Shown here piece after piece: positions 1 through 12,162 of a DNA stretch of 64,000 nucleotides. Both the position numbers and the translations under genes were made by a program. Every line of letters starts with the position of its first letter. Position 1 is the stretch's first letter. The notes under the pieces were generated by a model, which was not told the origin of the DNA, did not search any database, and saw only the letters and a program-made list of their open reading frames with translations. This DNA is from Sphagnum compactum (lineage: Eukaryota; Bryophyta; Sphagnopsida; Sphagnales): the NCBI GenBank assembly GCA_965153455.1, contig OZ234497.1, positions 12,820,302 to 12,884,301 on the forward strand, in the 5' to 3' direction.

Positions 1-23
1 CTGTTCACTTCTTTGATACCAGG

Positions 24-195
24 AGCAACATCAGTCTAATACCAGTGTTCCAGGGTTATAGAAGGACCAGTATCAGTCTACATAGCAGGGTGTTTCCCCA
101 AAGGTTGTATCAGGATCAATATCAATCTATATACCAGGGTTACAGGGTTGTAACAGGACCAATTTCCGTTGATATATCAGGGTTCCAACCTGATA
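24..195. repeat. Degenerate ~47-bp tandem repeat
   Basis: About 3.5 diverged units are visible, each with a CAGTATCAGTCTA-like part followed by CAGGGTT and a GGACC-like end. No coding potential is convincing here. The rest of positions 1-780 downstream of PSAT holds a CT-rich tract (about 490-545) and probable 3' UTR, and I see no other gene. Confidence 0.5.
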
Positions 196-781
196 CACAC
201 CAAACATTGGTTCAGAATAAGAGATGTTAACATGAAGTTCCCAAAAAAGGTAATTCCAAAGAGTTGATAGAAACACACCTGGTGAACCAAAATGTGGCCT
301 GGACCAAAATGAAAACTACATTGTTCCGTAGTCTCTCCCTTCCTCACTTGCAGGCAGAGCTAATGAAGTGTCAATAATAATGTAACGTCTTAAGAATAAT
401 GTGTTGCACTTCCTGTTCCAAGAATGCTTATTACAAAAGCAAGCAACTCCATGCATACAATCTCAGGCAACAGAGTGCTTCTGCGCAGATTCTCCCTCCT
501 CTCTCTCCCTCTCTCCTGTCTCTCCATCTCTTCCTTTCTCTCCTGGTGCTGAAAGCATACTAAGATAAATGTTTCATCAAAGAAGTGCAATCGCATTTCC
601 TCTACCCCAGCATCTACACTTATGGTGACAGAAAAGAATGGAAAACAACAAAATCTTTGTCAAGAATAAAACCTACTAATTATATGCATTGCTGCATTCA
701 GGGGCCTAATTACTCATCAAAAAGCCAGCAGGCTGCTTCAGTTGCTGCTGTTTCTGTCTTTTTGTCTGTCAACAGAAACCC

Positions 782-2161
782 TCATGATGACTGTTTTGCT
801 TGGAATGCTTTCATGAGGGAAACAAGCTTCTCAACTCCGGCTTTTGGCATCGCATTGTAGATAGAGGCTCTGACACCTCCAACAGAGCGATGTCCCTTCA
901 GTTGCACCATTCCATTAGCCGCTGCCTCCTTGATGAATGCGGCTTCTAAGTCAGGGGTAGCCATGGTGAAAGGAACATTCATGCAAGAACGCACCGATTT
1001 CTCCACTGGACAGTTGAAGAATCCATTGCTACTGTCAATCGCATCATACAGGATATTGGCCTTTTCAATGTTGTTCTTCTCCACAGCTTCCAATCCTCCT
1101 TGTGCCAGTAGATCCGCAAACACAAGACCACAGACATAGATGGTGAAGCAAGGAGGAGTATTGTACAAGGATTTGTTGTCAGCATGGATCTTGTAGTCCA
1201 GCATGACTGGGGTTTGTGGCTGTGCATTCCCCAGCAAATCCTTCCTGATGATAACAATGGCCACTCCTGCAGGGCCGATGTTCTTCTGCACTCCACCATA
1301 AATGATCCCAAACTTGGATACATCGATCGGCTTGGAACAGAAATTGGAAGAAACATCAGCAACGAGGATGGTGTCCTCACTCACTTTCGGATACTCCTTG
1401 AATTCCACTCCATGAATTGTCTCATTTGCACAGATATGCACATACTTGGCACCGGATGTGAGCTTGATCTCCGACTCTGTCGGCAGTCTTGTATACTTCT
1501 CAGACTTCCCGCTCCAAGCCAGATTTGGTTTGCAGTATTTCTGTGCTTCCTTGTAGGCTTTATCGCTCCATGAGCCTGAGACAATGAAATCCACAACGTC
1601 GTCAGGCTTGCACAAGTTCAGAGGAATGGCAGAGAACTGCGTGGTGGCTCCTCCCTGCAGAAACAAAACTTCGTAATTCTCCGGTATCTTTAGAAGCTCT
1701 CTGAAATCAGCCTCCGCCTTCTGAATGATGGACAGAAACTCCTTCCCGCGATGGCTCACTTCCATGATGCTCATTCCGCTGCCCTTCCAGTTGAAAAGAT
1801 CCGCCTGCGCTTCCTTCACAACCTTGGCAGGCAGAGTAGCCGGTCCCGCAGCGAAGTTGAATACACGGCCATCGGTATCGATCTCATTTGACGAGCCATC
1901 CTGCTTTTTCTGCACAGACGGAGGAGCAGTAGCTGTGCATCTTACACTCAGACTGTGCGTCTCCGCTCTCCTCACCAGATGCGTCGCCTTCTCCCGTTGC
2001 AGATTCACTACCCCTTTCCCAACGAAACCCGACACGAGCTGCGTCCGCGACCGCGAGGAGGAGGCCAACTGTTGTATCCTCTGCGCCACAACTTGATGAG
2101 GAGGCGCCATTACTGCTCCTCCCTGTTCTATCCTCATTGCCAACACTCCTTCCATCCTCAC
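782..2161 (-). CDS. PSAT: Phosphoserine aminotransferase, plastid precursor (intronless)
   Basis: This 459-residue protein is a class V PLP-dependent aminotransferase. It makes 3-phosphoserine from 3-phosphohydroxypyruvate and glutamate in the phosphorylated serine pathway of plastids. Residues 1 to about 90 are rich in Ser, Arg, Gln and Ala and poor in acidic residues, as expected of a transit peptide. The mature enzyme begins near [13 protein letters not shown] (99-111). GGATTQF at 170-176 forms part of the PLP-phosphate site, and the Schiff-base lysine is K293 in [11 protein letters not shown]. The C-terminal [14 protein letters not shown] motif is intact. The whole gene is one open frame without introns; plant PSAT genes are known to be intronless. 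A second Met nine residues in (MRIEQGG) could be the true start, which would change only the transit peptide. Its upstream side carries the 47-bp array at 2503-2960. Confidence 0.95.
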   Translation of the reverse strand: MRMEGVLAMRIEQGGAVMAPPHQVVAQRIQQLASSSRSRTQLVSGFVGKGVVNLQREKATHLVRRAETHSLSVRCTATAPPSVQKKQDGSSNEIDTDGRVFNFAAGPATLPAKVVKEAQADLFNWKGSGMSIMEVSHRGKEFLSIIQKAEADFRELLKIPENYEVLFLQGGATTQFSAIPLNLCKPDDVVDFIVSGSWSDKAYKEAQKYCKPNLAWSGKSEKYTRLPTESEIKLTSGAKYVHICANETIHGVEFKEYPKVSEDTILVADVSSNFCSKPIDVSKFGIIYGGVQKNIGPAGVAIVIIRKDLLGNAQPQTPVMLDYKIHADNKSLYNTPPCFTIYVCGLVFADLLAQGGLEAVEKNNIEKANILYDAIDSSNGFFNCPVEKSVRSCMNVPFTMATPDLEAAFIKEAAANGMVQLKGHRSVGGVRASIYNAMPKAGVEKLVSLMKAFQAKQSS

Positions 2162-2502
2162 GGGAAAACCCTCTCACAAAACCCTCCCACAAAATTCAAC
2201 GCTACACAAACCCGAAGAAAACACGCACAAGAACTCACGCCAGAAAGAAAAGAAAACACGAAAAACCGCGAACAACAGCGACCTTTGAGACTCCACAAAA
2301 ACACAGAAACAAGATGCTCTTCTCTACAACTATTTCGCCGCAACGATCGAGATTTGCAACCTCGATGGCGGCGAAAGCCACCGCGGGCAGCAGCAACAGC
2401 GGGGAAAAGAGCGCACGCGCCCACGAGCGAGCGAGCGAGGGCGACGCGGTGATGGATGGATGAATGGATGAACGAATTTTAGGTGATAGATGAAGAAAAT
2501 CC
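2162..2502 (-). promoter_or_regulatory. PSAT 5' flank / probable 5' UTR and core promoter
   Basis: The 340 bp between the PSAT start and the tandem array hold an A-rich, then GC-rich stretch and a GATG/GGATG microsatellite around 2450-2475. This is the only non-repetitive sequence available for the promoter. I see no unambiguous TATA box, so this call rests on position only. Confidence 0.35.
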
Positions 2503-2960
2503 CATTCATCCTCTTTGGATGAACTTTACATTTTAGATGCAACAAATCGCATTCATCCTCTTTGGATGAACTTTACATTGTAGATGCAACAAATCGCATT
2601 CATCCTCTTTGGATGAACTTTACATTGTAGATGCAACAGATCGCATTCATCCTCTTTGGATGAACTTTACATTGTAGATGCAACAGATCGCATTCATCCT
2701 CTTTGGATGAACTTTACATATTAGATGCAACAAATCACATTCACCCTCTTCGGATGAACTTTACATATTCGATGCAACAAATGGCATACATCCTCTTTGG
2801 ATGAAATTTACATGTTAGATGCCCCAAATCGCATTCATTCTAGTTGGATGAACTTTACAGAAATAGATGAAACAAATCTCAATCATCCTCTTTGGATGAA
2901 CTTACAGCAAAACTCATTCATCCTCATTGGATGAACTTTACATAATAGATGAAACAAATT
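2503..2960. repeat. 47-bp tandem array with a hairpin in each unit
   Basis: About ten units start near 2503, 2550, 2597, 2644, 2691, 2738, 2785, 2832, 2881 and 2926. Units 2-5 are almost identical and the outer ones are diverged, typical of a locally expanding array. Each unit contains TTCATCC and GGATGAA as a 7-bp inverted repeat around a 5-nt loop. There are no unique spacers, so it is a minisatellite, not a CRISPR. It lies directly upstream of the PSAT promoter. Confidence 0.9.
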
Positions 2961-4184
2961 GCATGCATGTTATATTTGGGCTATATCGCATATGCATACC
3001 AGTGTGGGGGCGGGGCGGGTACCATTTCTGATACCCGCCGGATCCGGTCTTCACAAAATCAATTACAAAAGATTAGGATTCTCACTTTTGATTTTTTTTT
3101 TTCAAAAACTTATGCATCAGGTCAGGGTATCAATATTTTTATAAAAAATTGAACCCATTCTCATGATGATGCCCGTTCTCATAAATTTGAGAACAGTTGA
3201 TTATCATTTGACAGCTCTCACCAACCGATATTTTTTTAAATAATAAAAAAATTAAATAAATCAAACTTACCATGAAAGTGATACCATGAAAGTTTCAAAT
3301 AAAGATAACCAGGTGATAACCGGATGATACCCCTGACAACAATAGACTATCGTTCCTAAATGTGTCAAGGTTAACCACGAAGTTCAGTGAATTACCTAAT
3401 TAAGTTTTGGACTGTTGGAAGCACTAAAAAAATTTCAAAAAAATTGTCAAAAATATTTCATTGATTTCATAATGATTCTATCAAAATCTTAGGGAAAAAT
3501 TTAGTACATATTTGACGTTCAATTGTCCTATTATCAATAAACATTGGACAATTATAACTTGCAAATCATACATACATTTATTTGGACTATTATAATTTAC
3601 AAATCATACATAGACATTTATTTGGATTGTTATCATTTGCTAAAATTTGCATGAATTTGTTTGGATGGTTATAATTTGCAAATTATACATACGTTAATTT
3701 GCATGTAACCTTAGAGACAAAGGGTAGATTTTGGGTTAAGCAAGCTCATAATGCGACCTACCCAGTTGTTATAGAAAAGCCTTTTAGAAAGCATGTCACG
3801 TAACCATAGTTCATTCACATTCAACATGGTAACCTTCCCATCATAACCATAACTATTAGTGCACCTATTGGTTTAGGATCTTGTGACATTGTTAGTAGTA
3901 TGAACCTTAGTGAGAATGTTTTTTTTTAAATAATGATTTTTGATGATTTTTTAAATTAATATTATAATTTATTTTCTTATCAACTAGGTATCAAAATTAT
4001 GTTTTCAAGTGGTGAATTGATTTTTGATTTCATGAAAGGTTAACAATATATGTCAGATATTGATAGTTGGCTTTTCGATCTTTGGGTATCAAATTTGAAA
4101 GATTGATCACCAACAATTTACTTAAAATTTTTAGCAACTATGTATATTAACCTACACTATTACAATGAAACCATGAATCTTCAC

Positions 4185-4227
<43 letters not shown>

Positions 4228-7200
4228 AAATAATGATAATTAACATCTCTTTTTTTTTTCACAAGAGGTCTTAGTTTACCACTATAGCCAAAATTATGGT
4301 CATAATGAGATTTCGGTTTTCCCCAAAATAAAAAAATTTAATGTCATGGAAAGAAAGCAAAATGTAAACGAATTAAATGTATCGTCATAGAAGAAATTGA
4401 TTTGAAATTAGGGTTGATTTTGAAAATATCAATTTGATAAGCATTGGTCAAATGTTGGACTTGTTAAGTTTTATAAAGGTAAAAAATTGTGCAAGGTCAA
4501 TGAAGTACATCAAGTGGGAAAAAATAATAATAGAAGCATAGATATGTGAACGAGTTCTTTGGAAATATCAACACTACTCTATGGAGATTTTCATTCCTCA
4601 ATCCTTATTCTATGACAATATTCATCTAGATATAATGATTTGTATATTAGAAACAAATCTAACAAGGACCACAACATACCTACACTTATAACAACCTTTT
4701 TACACCTTCAAGTCATTGAAATCATGAGTTTTACAAAAGATAATTACCTAATAAGGTTTATTAAATGTGTAAAAAGATTTGGGAATGACATAAGTTAGTT
4801 CGTTAACATGGCCATTGTTTCTAATTTTTCACACAAAATGCAATATTAATACTTATGCATTAAGTCACAAAGTAATTGTGAACCATTTGTAATACAAAAG
4901 TTGCATCCCATTATGTTACCCACATCATTGGTTGTTCATGATGAAAATCTCACACACCTTTTCAGTTACCTAGTCCCATAACTCATCCTATTTGTCATAA
5001 AACCCTATTAGGTGTAATAATTCCCCTTCTCTAAAGCATAAGTCCCGTTTCTCGAAAGCATAAGTCTTGCTCCTTGCTTTTTTAAAGAAATAACAATCAA
5101 GTAAAAATTTAAAAACTATAAATTAATCATTTCATAAAAGGAAATTTTTTTTGGGGGCCCTTTACCCACATTGTGGCGGTCAAGTCACAAAACGTGAATA
5201 ATATTTATAGGGCGATCTTTTGAAGTCATTATATGTATTCCTACATCAGAACTTTATTGTATCCTTAGGACCCCACATTAAGAGACCTTTTATTTCATGG
5301 TCAAAGTCAACATTTGTGGTATGGGAACCATTTAGGTCAAGGTTACCTTGAAGGTGCTCTTGTGTATAAAACCACTTTAGTAATGACACATTATTCAAAC
5401 CATTGGATTGTTATGGTGGCCATTGAACCTATTGCAAGTACATAGGTTCTAGAATTATTAAAGTTGGTCAATTCATATGTGTATAGAAAAGAACTACTAC
5501 CTTTTTGATGACATATGACTCAAGCTTGCAAAACAACAACAATTTCCAATTTATTGTGCACATTATGGTGATCTCAAATATTATCATTAAATTTGTATGG
5601 TAATATTAAAGTTTTTGGGCTTGTTGTCCAAGTTGTTTTCCATATTCAGTGGGGCACATAAACTCCAAGTTGAATTTTATCTGACTCATTCAATTGCAAC
5701 ACATAACCAATAGAAATCTCATCATGTTCACAAACAATACATGAAATCATCACCTTGAATTCAATTTACAAATGTTTTTCCATTTTAAAGGCCAACTCAA
5801 AGTGTGAACCACTTGTTGTTTTGTATGTTCAATTGTACACTCATATGTGTTGGATTTGTGATCGTAATCACATGATAACCTATTTTCAAGCTGATATTTG
5901 CAAGAACTAGTTGAGAACCACTCAATGCAATGTCTAGGTTGATTATTAAGCAAATAAAACCAAAGGCCTACAACATTATGCAATGTTTCAAAACATCACA
6001 ATGAGACAATTGGAATTGGGTTCTCATGATGCCCCACTTTATGAGCCTTTGCATCACATGATATCATTTTGGAGTCTTTGCATAATCATTTCGATGCATA
6101 AACCCACTCAACATTTAGGCCTTACACTTTCACATTCTCTCTACAATCCCAAGAATGCCACACTTGAACATATGTCCATCATTTAAGCCCTACACTTTCA
6201 CATTCTCTTTGCAATCCCAAGAATCCCACATTTGAACATATGCCCATCATTTAGGCGTTACACTTTCACATTCTCTTTGCAATCCCAAGAATCCCACATT
6301 TGAACATATGCACCATCATAGACATTTTCATATTTCTAAACATGATTTTCTCTCACTAAACATAGTTCCCCTAATTAAAAACAATTCAACCCCAAATTTG
6401 TAAATTCCCAATTTATTATTATTTTTATACAACACACATCTAAAACCCAGACTACACTACATTTTCATTTTTTTTGGCAAGATCCAAGACCTTAGTGGTT
6501 CTAGAACCTAAATCTTGTCATCATCTCCTATTGTTCAAATGTTTATTAAAGAACATTACATCTTGGTAATCTCATTACATCCTTGTTGACTAATGACATA
6601 CTACAAAGATTTTATGGAATTAAACCTTACATAATGAAAAAATATATATCATCTCCTAAAACCTTAAAATAGAATGTTCATCACAATTCAATATCCATCA
6701 TTCTAACTCATCAATGTTGGAACAATGAGTTGCATTCAACAAGGTATCATTTTCATTAATGATTTTTGATTATTTTGTAAATTCATAATGAATTGCCTTT
6801 CTTATGGGCAGTTTGTCTTGCATCAACCAATCAATTCATCATAATCATGACGAGTTTGTCAAAATTATCAGCTTTCAACCTACAACATCGCATGTTTGTC
6901 AACATTCTTAACGCACCCCAAACTCCTTAAAAGATTCAAATGTGAGTCCAAAAATGGATACAACGGAAGAAGGAATTAAAGCACGCTCCCTAGCTCACAA
7001 CATTTTGGGGGTAAGAGGGGCGTGTCAAAGCTCCGAGATAAGGATTGGGACGAGTGACAAGTGAATCAATTATTCATATGGACATGCACAAACCAAACAA
7101 TAAGTTGGCTAGTGCATAGTTGGAGCAATTTTGATGCACGGACGAACCATAAGCATACACGGAATCACAAGACTCACCATGGCCCGAACTTGGGGCAAGC

Positions 7201-8066
7201 CATCACCTTCCCCCTTATAGTATTATCTATGACTGGCCACAAGGGTTGCACCCAAATGTCATTTTTTTCGAGACTCTCAAATCGATAATCCCAAATTTCT
7301 CGAAAATGGGACTTCCCTCACTTTGGACGCCTGTAACTTTTTGTGCAAACCTTCGATTGAAATGAGGTATAAATCAAATTTGTAGCCCTTGTCAAGAGCT
7401 TTCCAACGATATGTGGCATGCTTCCTTTACGCACGTAATTCAAGGAAATTTTTTATTTTTAATGTTCAAAAATCAAATTGACACTTTGATTCTTAGCCCT
7501 TTTTCGGCCATAATTTATGTTTTAAATACTCAAATGGATCATGCAAGTGCATTTTAAACATTTAAGTCTCAAGAGCTTTCCAATGGTATAAGGAACTTTT
7601 CAATTCAATGAGTTTTGACCCCCTCAAATCACTTCTAAAGATTTGAAAGTCCCTCAAGATTCCAATTCCCAAAGTGAGAGCCCATTTGGGAGTGTGTGGG
7701 CTCATTCCCTCACACTCTTTTGCATTTTCGAGAGTGTGAATGTGACTCCCAAGTTGCACTCTTGGCCTTCACACTCTTCATGCCCCTTGCCTTGATCATG
7801 ATGCCAAAACTAAGGTTGTGACAACTCTAATTATATTGAAAAATTTCAATTTCAATTCAAGACCCAATAATCCCAAGAATTTATTGTGTAATAAAACAAA
7901 TGTTTGGAAATTATATTTGATGAGATTTCCACTAATCAAGGTTAATAACTAATCTTCATGTTTCACATATAGATGCCAAAATAAATATTATTCATTTTTC
8001 AACAACCCATGCAAAATAATCCCATTTGATATCATTTCCCCAAAAATGGACTCATTGTCATCAACA
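2961..8066. other. Gene-poor AT-rich region
   Basis: I see no gene I can support. It contains a 3-4 copy array of about 50 bp at 3541-3720 (TTATAATTTGCAAATCATACA-like), a (TA)n microsatellite at about 4187-4225, and the 68-bp array at 6113-6312. Open frames are short and have no recognisable protein similarity. Confidence 0.6.
6113..6312. repeat. 68-bp tandem repeat, three copies
   Basis: Three direct copies start near 6113, 6181 and 6249. Each contains TTACACTTTCACATTCTCT and a CAATCCCAAGAATCCCACA-like segment. Copies two and three are closest to each other. Confidence 0.85.
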
Positions 8067-9190
8067 TTAGTGGTTTAGCAAAGTCAATAATGCTAGGATT
8101 TTGGAATTGAAAAAAACTACCATCAATGGCATTAAAATATTGTTATCATATTTTGTCACCATTTGAATCATTTTTACCTTCCCTACAAATGTTTTCACTA
8201 CGTTAAAATATTTAAAGTGTGGGTCCAACATAAGTGCAAGCATGTTGTGAACCTTGTTAACATTATAAGTAGATGAAAATGACAAAAATAAAACCAAGGT
8301 TGTCAAGACTTCTACCATCATATGCATGCATAATGCTTATAATTCAAACTTAAAATCTCCCTTCACAAAAATGATTGAGTTGGTCTCAAATTGTTAAATC
8401 TCACTTTCCTACACACATTGATAAGCATTTAAGGCATTAAAAAAAAAACAATAACCTTAAGCTTGATTGAAGATACATTGCTTTGCAATGAGAAGCATAA
8501 TTTCACAAATCATTTTGCAAACTACCCATGTCTATGCATTTGAACATGATTTTGCAACTCCATGATTTTAAGTTTTTTGGAAAAAAATCAACTTGCTAAT
8601 ACACCTTGTCTTCATTGAAGTTTTTAATTTCCAATGTCAAAACTTTGCATCAAGGCATGCCTTCTTCCATTCAATACATCCTTTGTTAGACTTCTTATTC
8701 CATGTAATTGTTTTCTAGAAGGCAAATTATGTGGCTTTCAAATTAACCTCTCGAAAGTCAAGGTCAACATTCGTATCATTGTAAACATATTGACATGTTT
8801 ACTAAAAACATGGCGAAAGCATGACCTTAACGAAAGAGCTATATGTACCAAAGGAACACATTTAACCATAGAATTAATAGTTTGTGCAAAATTGGACATA
8901 CTACCCACCCTCATCCTTCACATAAGCAATCAATTTGTCCAACAAATTATAAGATGATAATAAATCTTTCACCTACGTTGCCATTGTAGCTCTAGCTATA
9001 TCAACAAACTTCAAAGAATGCCACTGTCACATGGAAATTAAATATTCATTACAAGTTGATAAAATTAAACACAAACGTGTCATGTCTAAATCATTTAGAC
9101 ATCCACAAATCAAAAGTTGTAACACAAGATTTTAAAATTGGCGCCACATATTGTTCCATGGTTTTGACCACCAATGAAGGGACGGGATGT
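8067..9190 (-). pseudogene. hAT-family transposase remnant
   Basis: Reading the minus strand gives pieces in the order expected for a plant hAT (RICESLEEPER-like) transposase. They are VTTFDLWMSK near 9115, HDTFVFNFINL with a following HVTVAFFEV, then KLIAYVKDEGG near 8920, and finally VHNMLALMLDPHFKYFNVV with EYD-like KYDNNILMPL at 8130-8260. The pieces are in different frames and separated by stop codons, so the gene is dead. I could not find terminal inverted repeats or the BED zinc finger with confidence. The identification rests on recognised motifs only. Confidence 0.6.
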
Positions 9191-11591
9191 TGAACCATTT
9201 TTTTTGGTTTGGAAACAACACTCAAGGATATTGACACATGACCATTTGCCTTATAAACCATTAATTTGTCACAATAAAAATAGACATATTGTAGCCTTTG
9301 GCAATAAATAGTAGCAAGTCCTCCATGAACTTCTTTTGTTTATGCATCCTCCTTATTGTAAACATTAATGTTCCAAAAATGATTTACATAGTGGCCCCAT
9401 ACCCAACACCAATTCTTTGAGCTTGGATTTTTTTCAATGTTGTTCTTTTATAACAAGAATTAAATTAGCATTCTTCCATCTATGCCAAATAACTAGATGT
9501 TCATACAAAATATGTTTGTTGATAGAAATAGTCCCATGTTAGTTATGTGTGATCACACATTTTCGCTTTTTAGTGGTATTATGAAAACTATACATATGGG
9601 AGATAGAACGACAAATCACAGAATGTGTGGTTTAAGCAAAAACAAAATTTGGCTTATCGCCATCATTGATCACCAAAAAAAGGTCTATAGTAAAGAAAAC
9701 TTGTGGTGAGGGATCCATGATTTACAATCCAATGTCAATTAAGTTTTCAATAACTTCCATGTGATTTCTACTTCTAAATCTAAGGTGCTTCAGGATATAA
9801 TGTTTTAAAAAGCAAATGGTGCACTAGGCATTAAAATTGAATTAACCATTGGCCCTAAATTATGACTAACCCCATTTCCAGATTACCAATGCCATTATAA
9901 TCATAATTTTGCAAAAGGCCATCATTTAAATTAAATACTTCAATCTTTGCCATTTGCACTTTGACCTTGTGAAAGAAAAAAAATTCAAAAGGTCAAATGA
10001 ACTCAAGTACAAAACTACAAATTAAAATTAAAGTTGGATTATGATTTTTGGGGCACTTTATTGATTGCAAACCCTAACATAACCCTAATTGGGACATTGG
10101 GACAACTTGACATACTCAAGGATTCCATAACAAAAGGAATGTAGAAAACAAACACCTTAAGGTCATTCACTTAACATAAAAATTGAAACATTATGAAGAA
10201 AGGATGCACATGCATTCTTAAGATCGAGAAAAATTTGGGATTTGGGTTACTGTTGATTACAAGCACAAACAAAAAGAATATAGGAACAAACACATCAAGG
10301 TCACTCACTTGAAACAAGAATTGCAACATTCCAAAGAAGGGACACACATCCATTCTAAAACATTAGCTTGTTATGTTTGTTATGTTAACTTACAGACTCT
10401 ATAACTTTGTAACATTTTAGTGTAGAAAAAAATCACTTCAAGACTCAAGATAAAAGCAACAAATAACAAACAACTAGAGGTGCACATACATTTACAACAA
10501 AAGAGAGGACCCCACTTTATTGAAGAATTTGATTGCATTGTTGAAAATAAATGGATGGGAATGTAATTAAGGCAAGGGAATCCTCATGCAACTCTTATCC
10601 ACTCTAATTCCAAATTTGTCTTTTGTCTTTTTGTTCTTTCAATCAACATTCACAATGGCATTGAAGGAATGAAGATGGTCGTCAAGACCTTTATCTCCAT
10701 TAACTAAACCATTGTTGAAAGTTGAAAAGGAATGGGTGTCGAAAACTAAGATGGAACATTTGAATGCACTTGTGTGTAATCAATTTAAGGTTTTAGTTTT
10801 TAAGTATTGGGATACCTAAATGGATGAAATGGTTTAGATTTTTTAAATAGAGGAAAGTTAAATGAATAATCCAACCTAGGTATAATTTAGTTGTCCCAAC
10901 TAATATATATGTAGGATATTATTTTTTGTGACAGTAATACCTTGTTAAGGTATACATGGGTATTAAAAAAATTAATATTATGTTGGGTAGGTTTTTATTT
11001 GAGAATCAACAATACTCGGATCCAACAAGGGTGTAAGCAAGATAAAGTGAACAACTTTTTTACTTTGTCAAAATTACAACAAGTAGATTTTAAATAACAA
11101 TTAAAGTCATCATAAAATTGTGAGATGTAATGTTTTTGCTTGAATGACAAAAGATAAGATGTTTTTACACTAAGGTGCATTAATTTTCAAATTCCAACTT
11201 GTAAAGGTGTCGAGTAGGGTTTAATAAAAAGAAAATAGAAAAAAAATCGACGACTTGTTAAAATAGATGAAGATCTTCATTCATAAATTAGTGCATATCT
11301 ATTTGATCAAATTTTTAAATGAAAAAGTAGGTTTGAACACATATAAATCAATCAATTTCAATTTTAATTTTAATTTTTTTGAAAGTTCATTTATTTTATG
11401 TATATTTTATCTGGCTTTGACCCACAAGTAACTTATCTCATATTTGGAATTAAACTTGGGTTGATTTTCAATAATTAGGCAACATAGGTGTAAATGGGCA
11501 AAGATCGGCGTAAACGTGCAAGGAATGGTGAAGGTATGTGGTTAATTATTGATTATGTTAAAATTTCATGACAATGGGCCTCCTTTCACCC
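9191..11591. other. Gene-poor AT-rich region
   Basis: No gene is supported. A tandem duplication with a period of about 139 bp is visible at roughly 10137-10360 (AAGGTCA-TTCACTT and GGATGCACATGCATTCT-like parts in both copies). The part nearest the hAT remnant may be more of that element. Confidence 0.5.
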
Positions 11592-11800
11592 CCTATCCCC
11601 TCTTTTAGTGGTATCAGCAAAGTAAAGACATTTTATTAAATCTCAGTATGATATGCTAAAACTTAGCATTTAATGCACAAGGTTCAAGACTAATTATAAT
11701 AATTGTACACGTAGGAGTAGTGAAAATATATGTAGTAGTAGTGGAGGTGTTCGAGAAAAAAAAAAGACTAAATGAATTTTAGTTTACCACCAAAATTGAT
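11592..11800. repeat. Dispersed repeat, copy 1 (see 58316-58520)
   Basis: This stretch closely matches 58316-58520 in the same orientation. Shared blocks include GCATTTAATGCACAAGGTTC, TAATTGTAC-GTAGGAG and GTTTACCACCAAAATTG. It lies just upstream of the PIF/Harbinger Myb-like ORF, and may be part of that element or an independent short element. Confidence 0.75.
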
Positions 11801-12162
11801 GGCATTTTGAGGGCCACTTTAGACGATTGTCCAGGGTCCAAGGTCCAACAATTGGAGCATTCCTATTGGTCAAGAGCCATAAATTGGACCCAATCCCTTT
11901 AAATGAGGATCCAATACCATTTGAAACCAAATTGAGGTGGCATTTACATGGCACCATTTTGGAAGGAAATTCAATTGGTTTGGACCAAAAAATGGAGCTC
12001 AAAGGAGAACTCATGGTTTGGGGAACCAATATGTAAGCTAGGGTCCAAGGTTGTTTCTATTATTGTTTTTCACTATTTTTCATTGTTTTCATTGTTTTTT
12101 AAGGTTTTTTTTTCACTTGTTCTTGAAGTTGAGGTTGTGCAAGAAAGGAAGACTTTTCATGG

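Noticed and set aside
979-2096. Several 100-130 codon frames overlapping PSAT on both strands
   Set aside because: They are shadows of the PSAT coding sequence with no protein similarity.
2503-2960. Regular repeats considered as a CRISPR array
   Set aside because: Units are directly adjacent without unique spacers, there are no cas genes, and the setting is a plant nuclear genome.
4187-4225. (TA)n run considered as an origin or regulatory site
   Set aside because: It is a plain dinucleotide microsatellite like that at 51880-51913.
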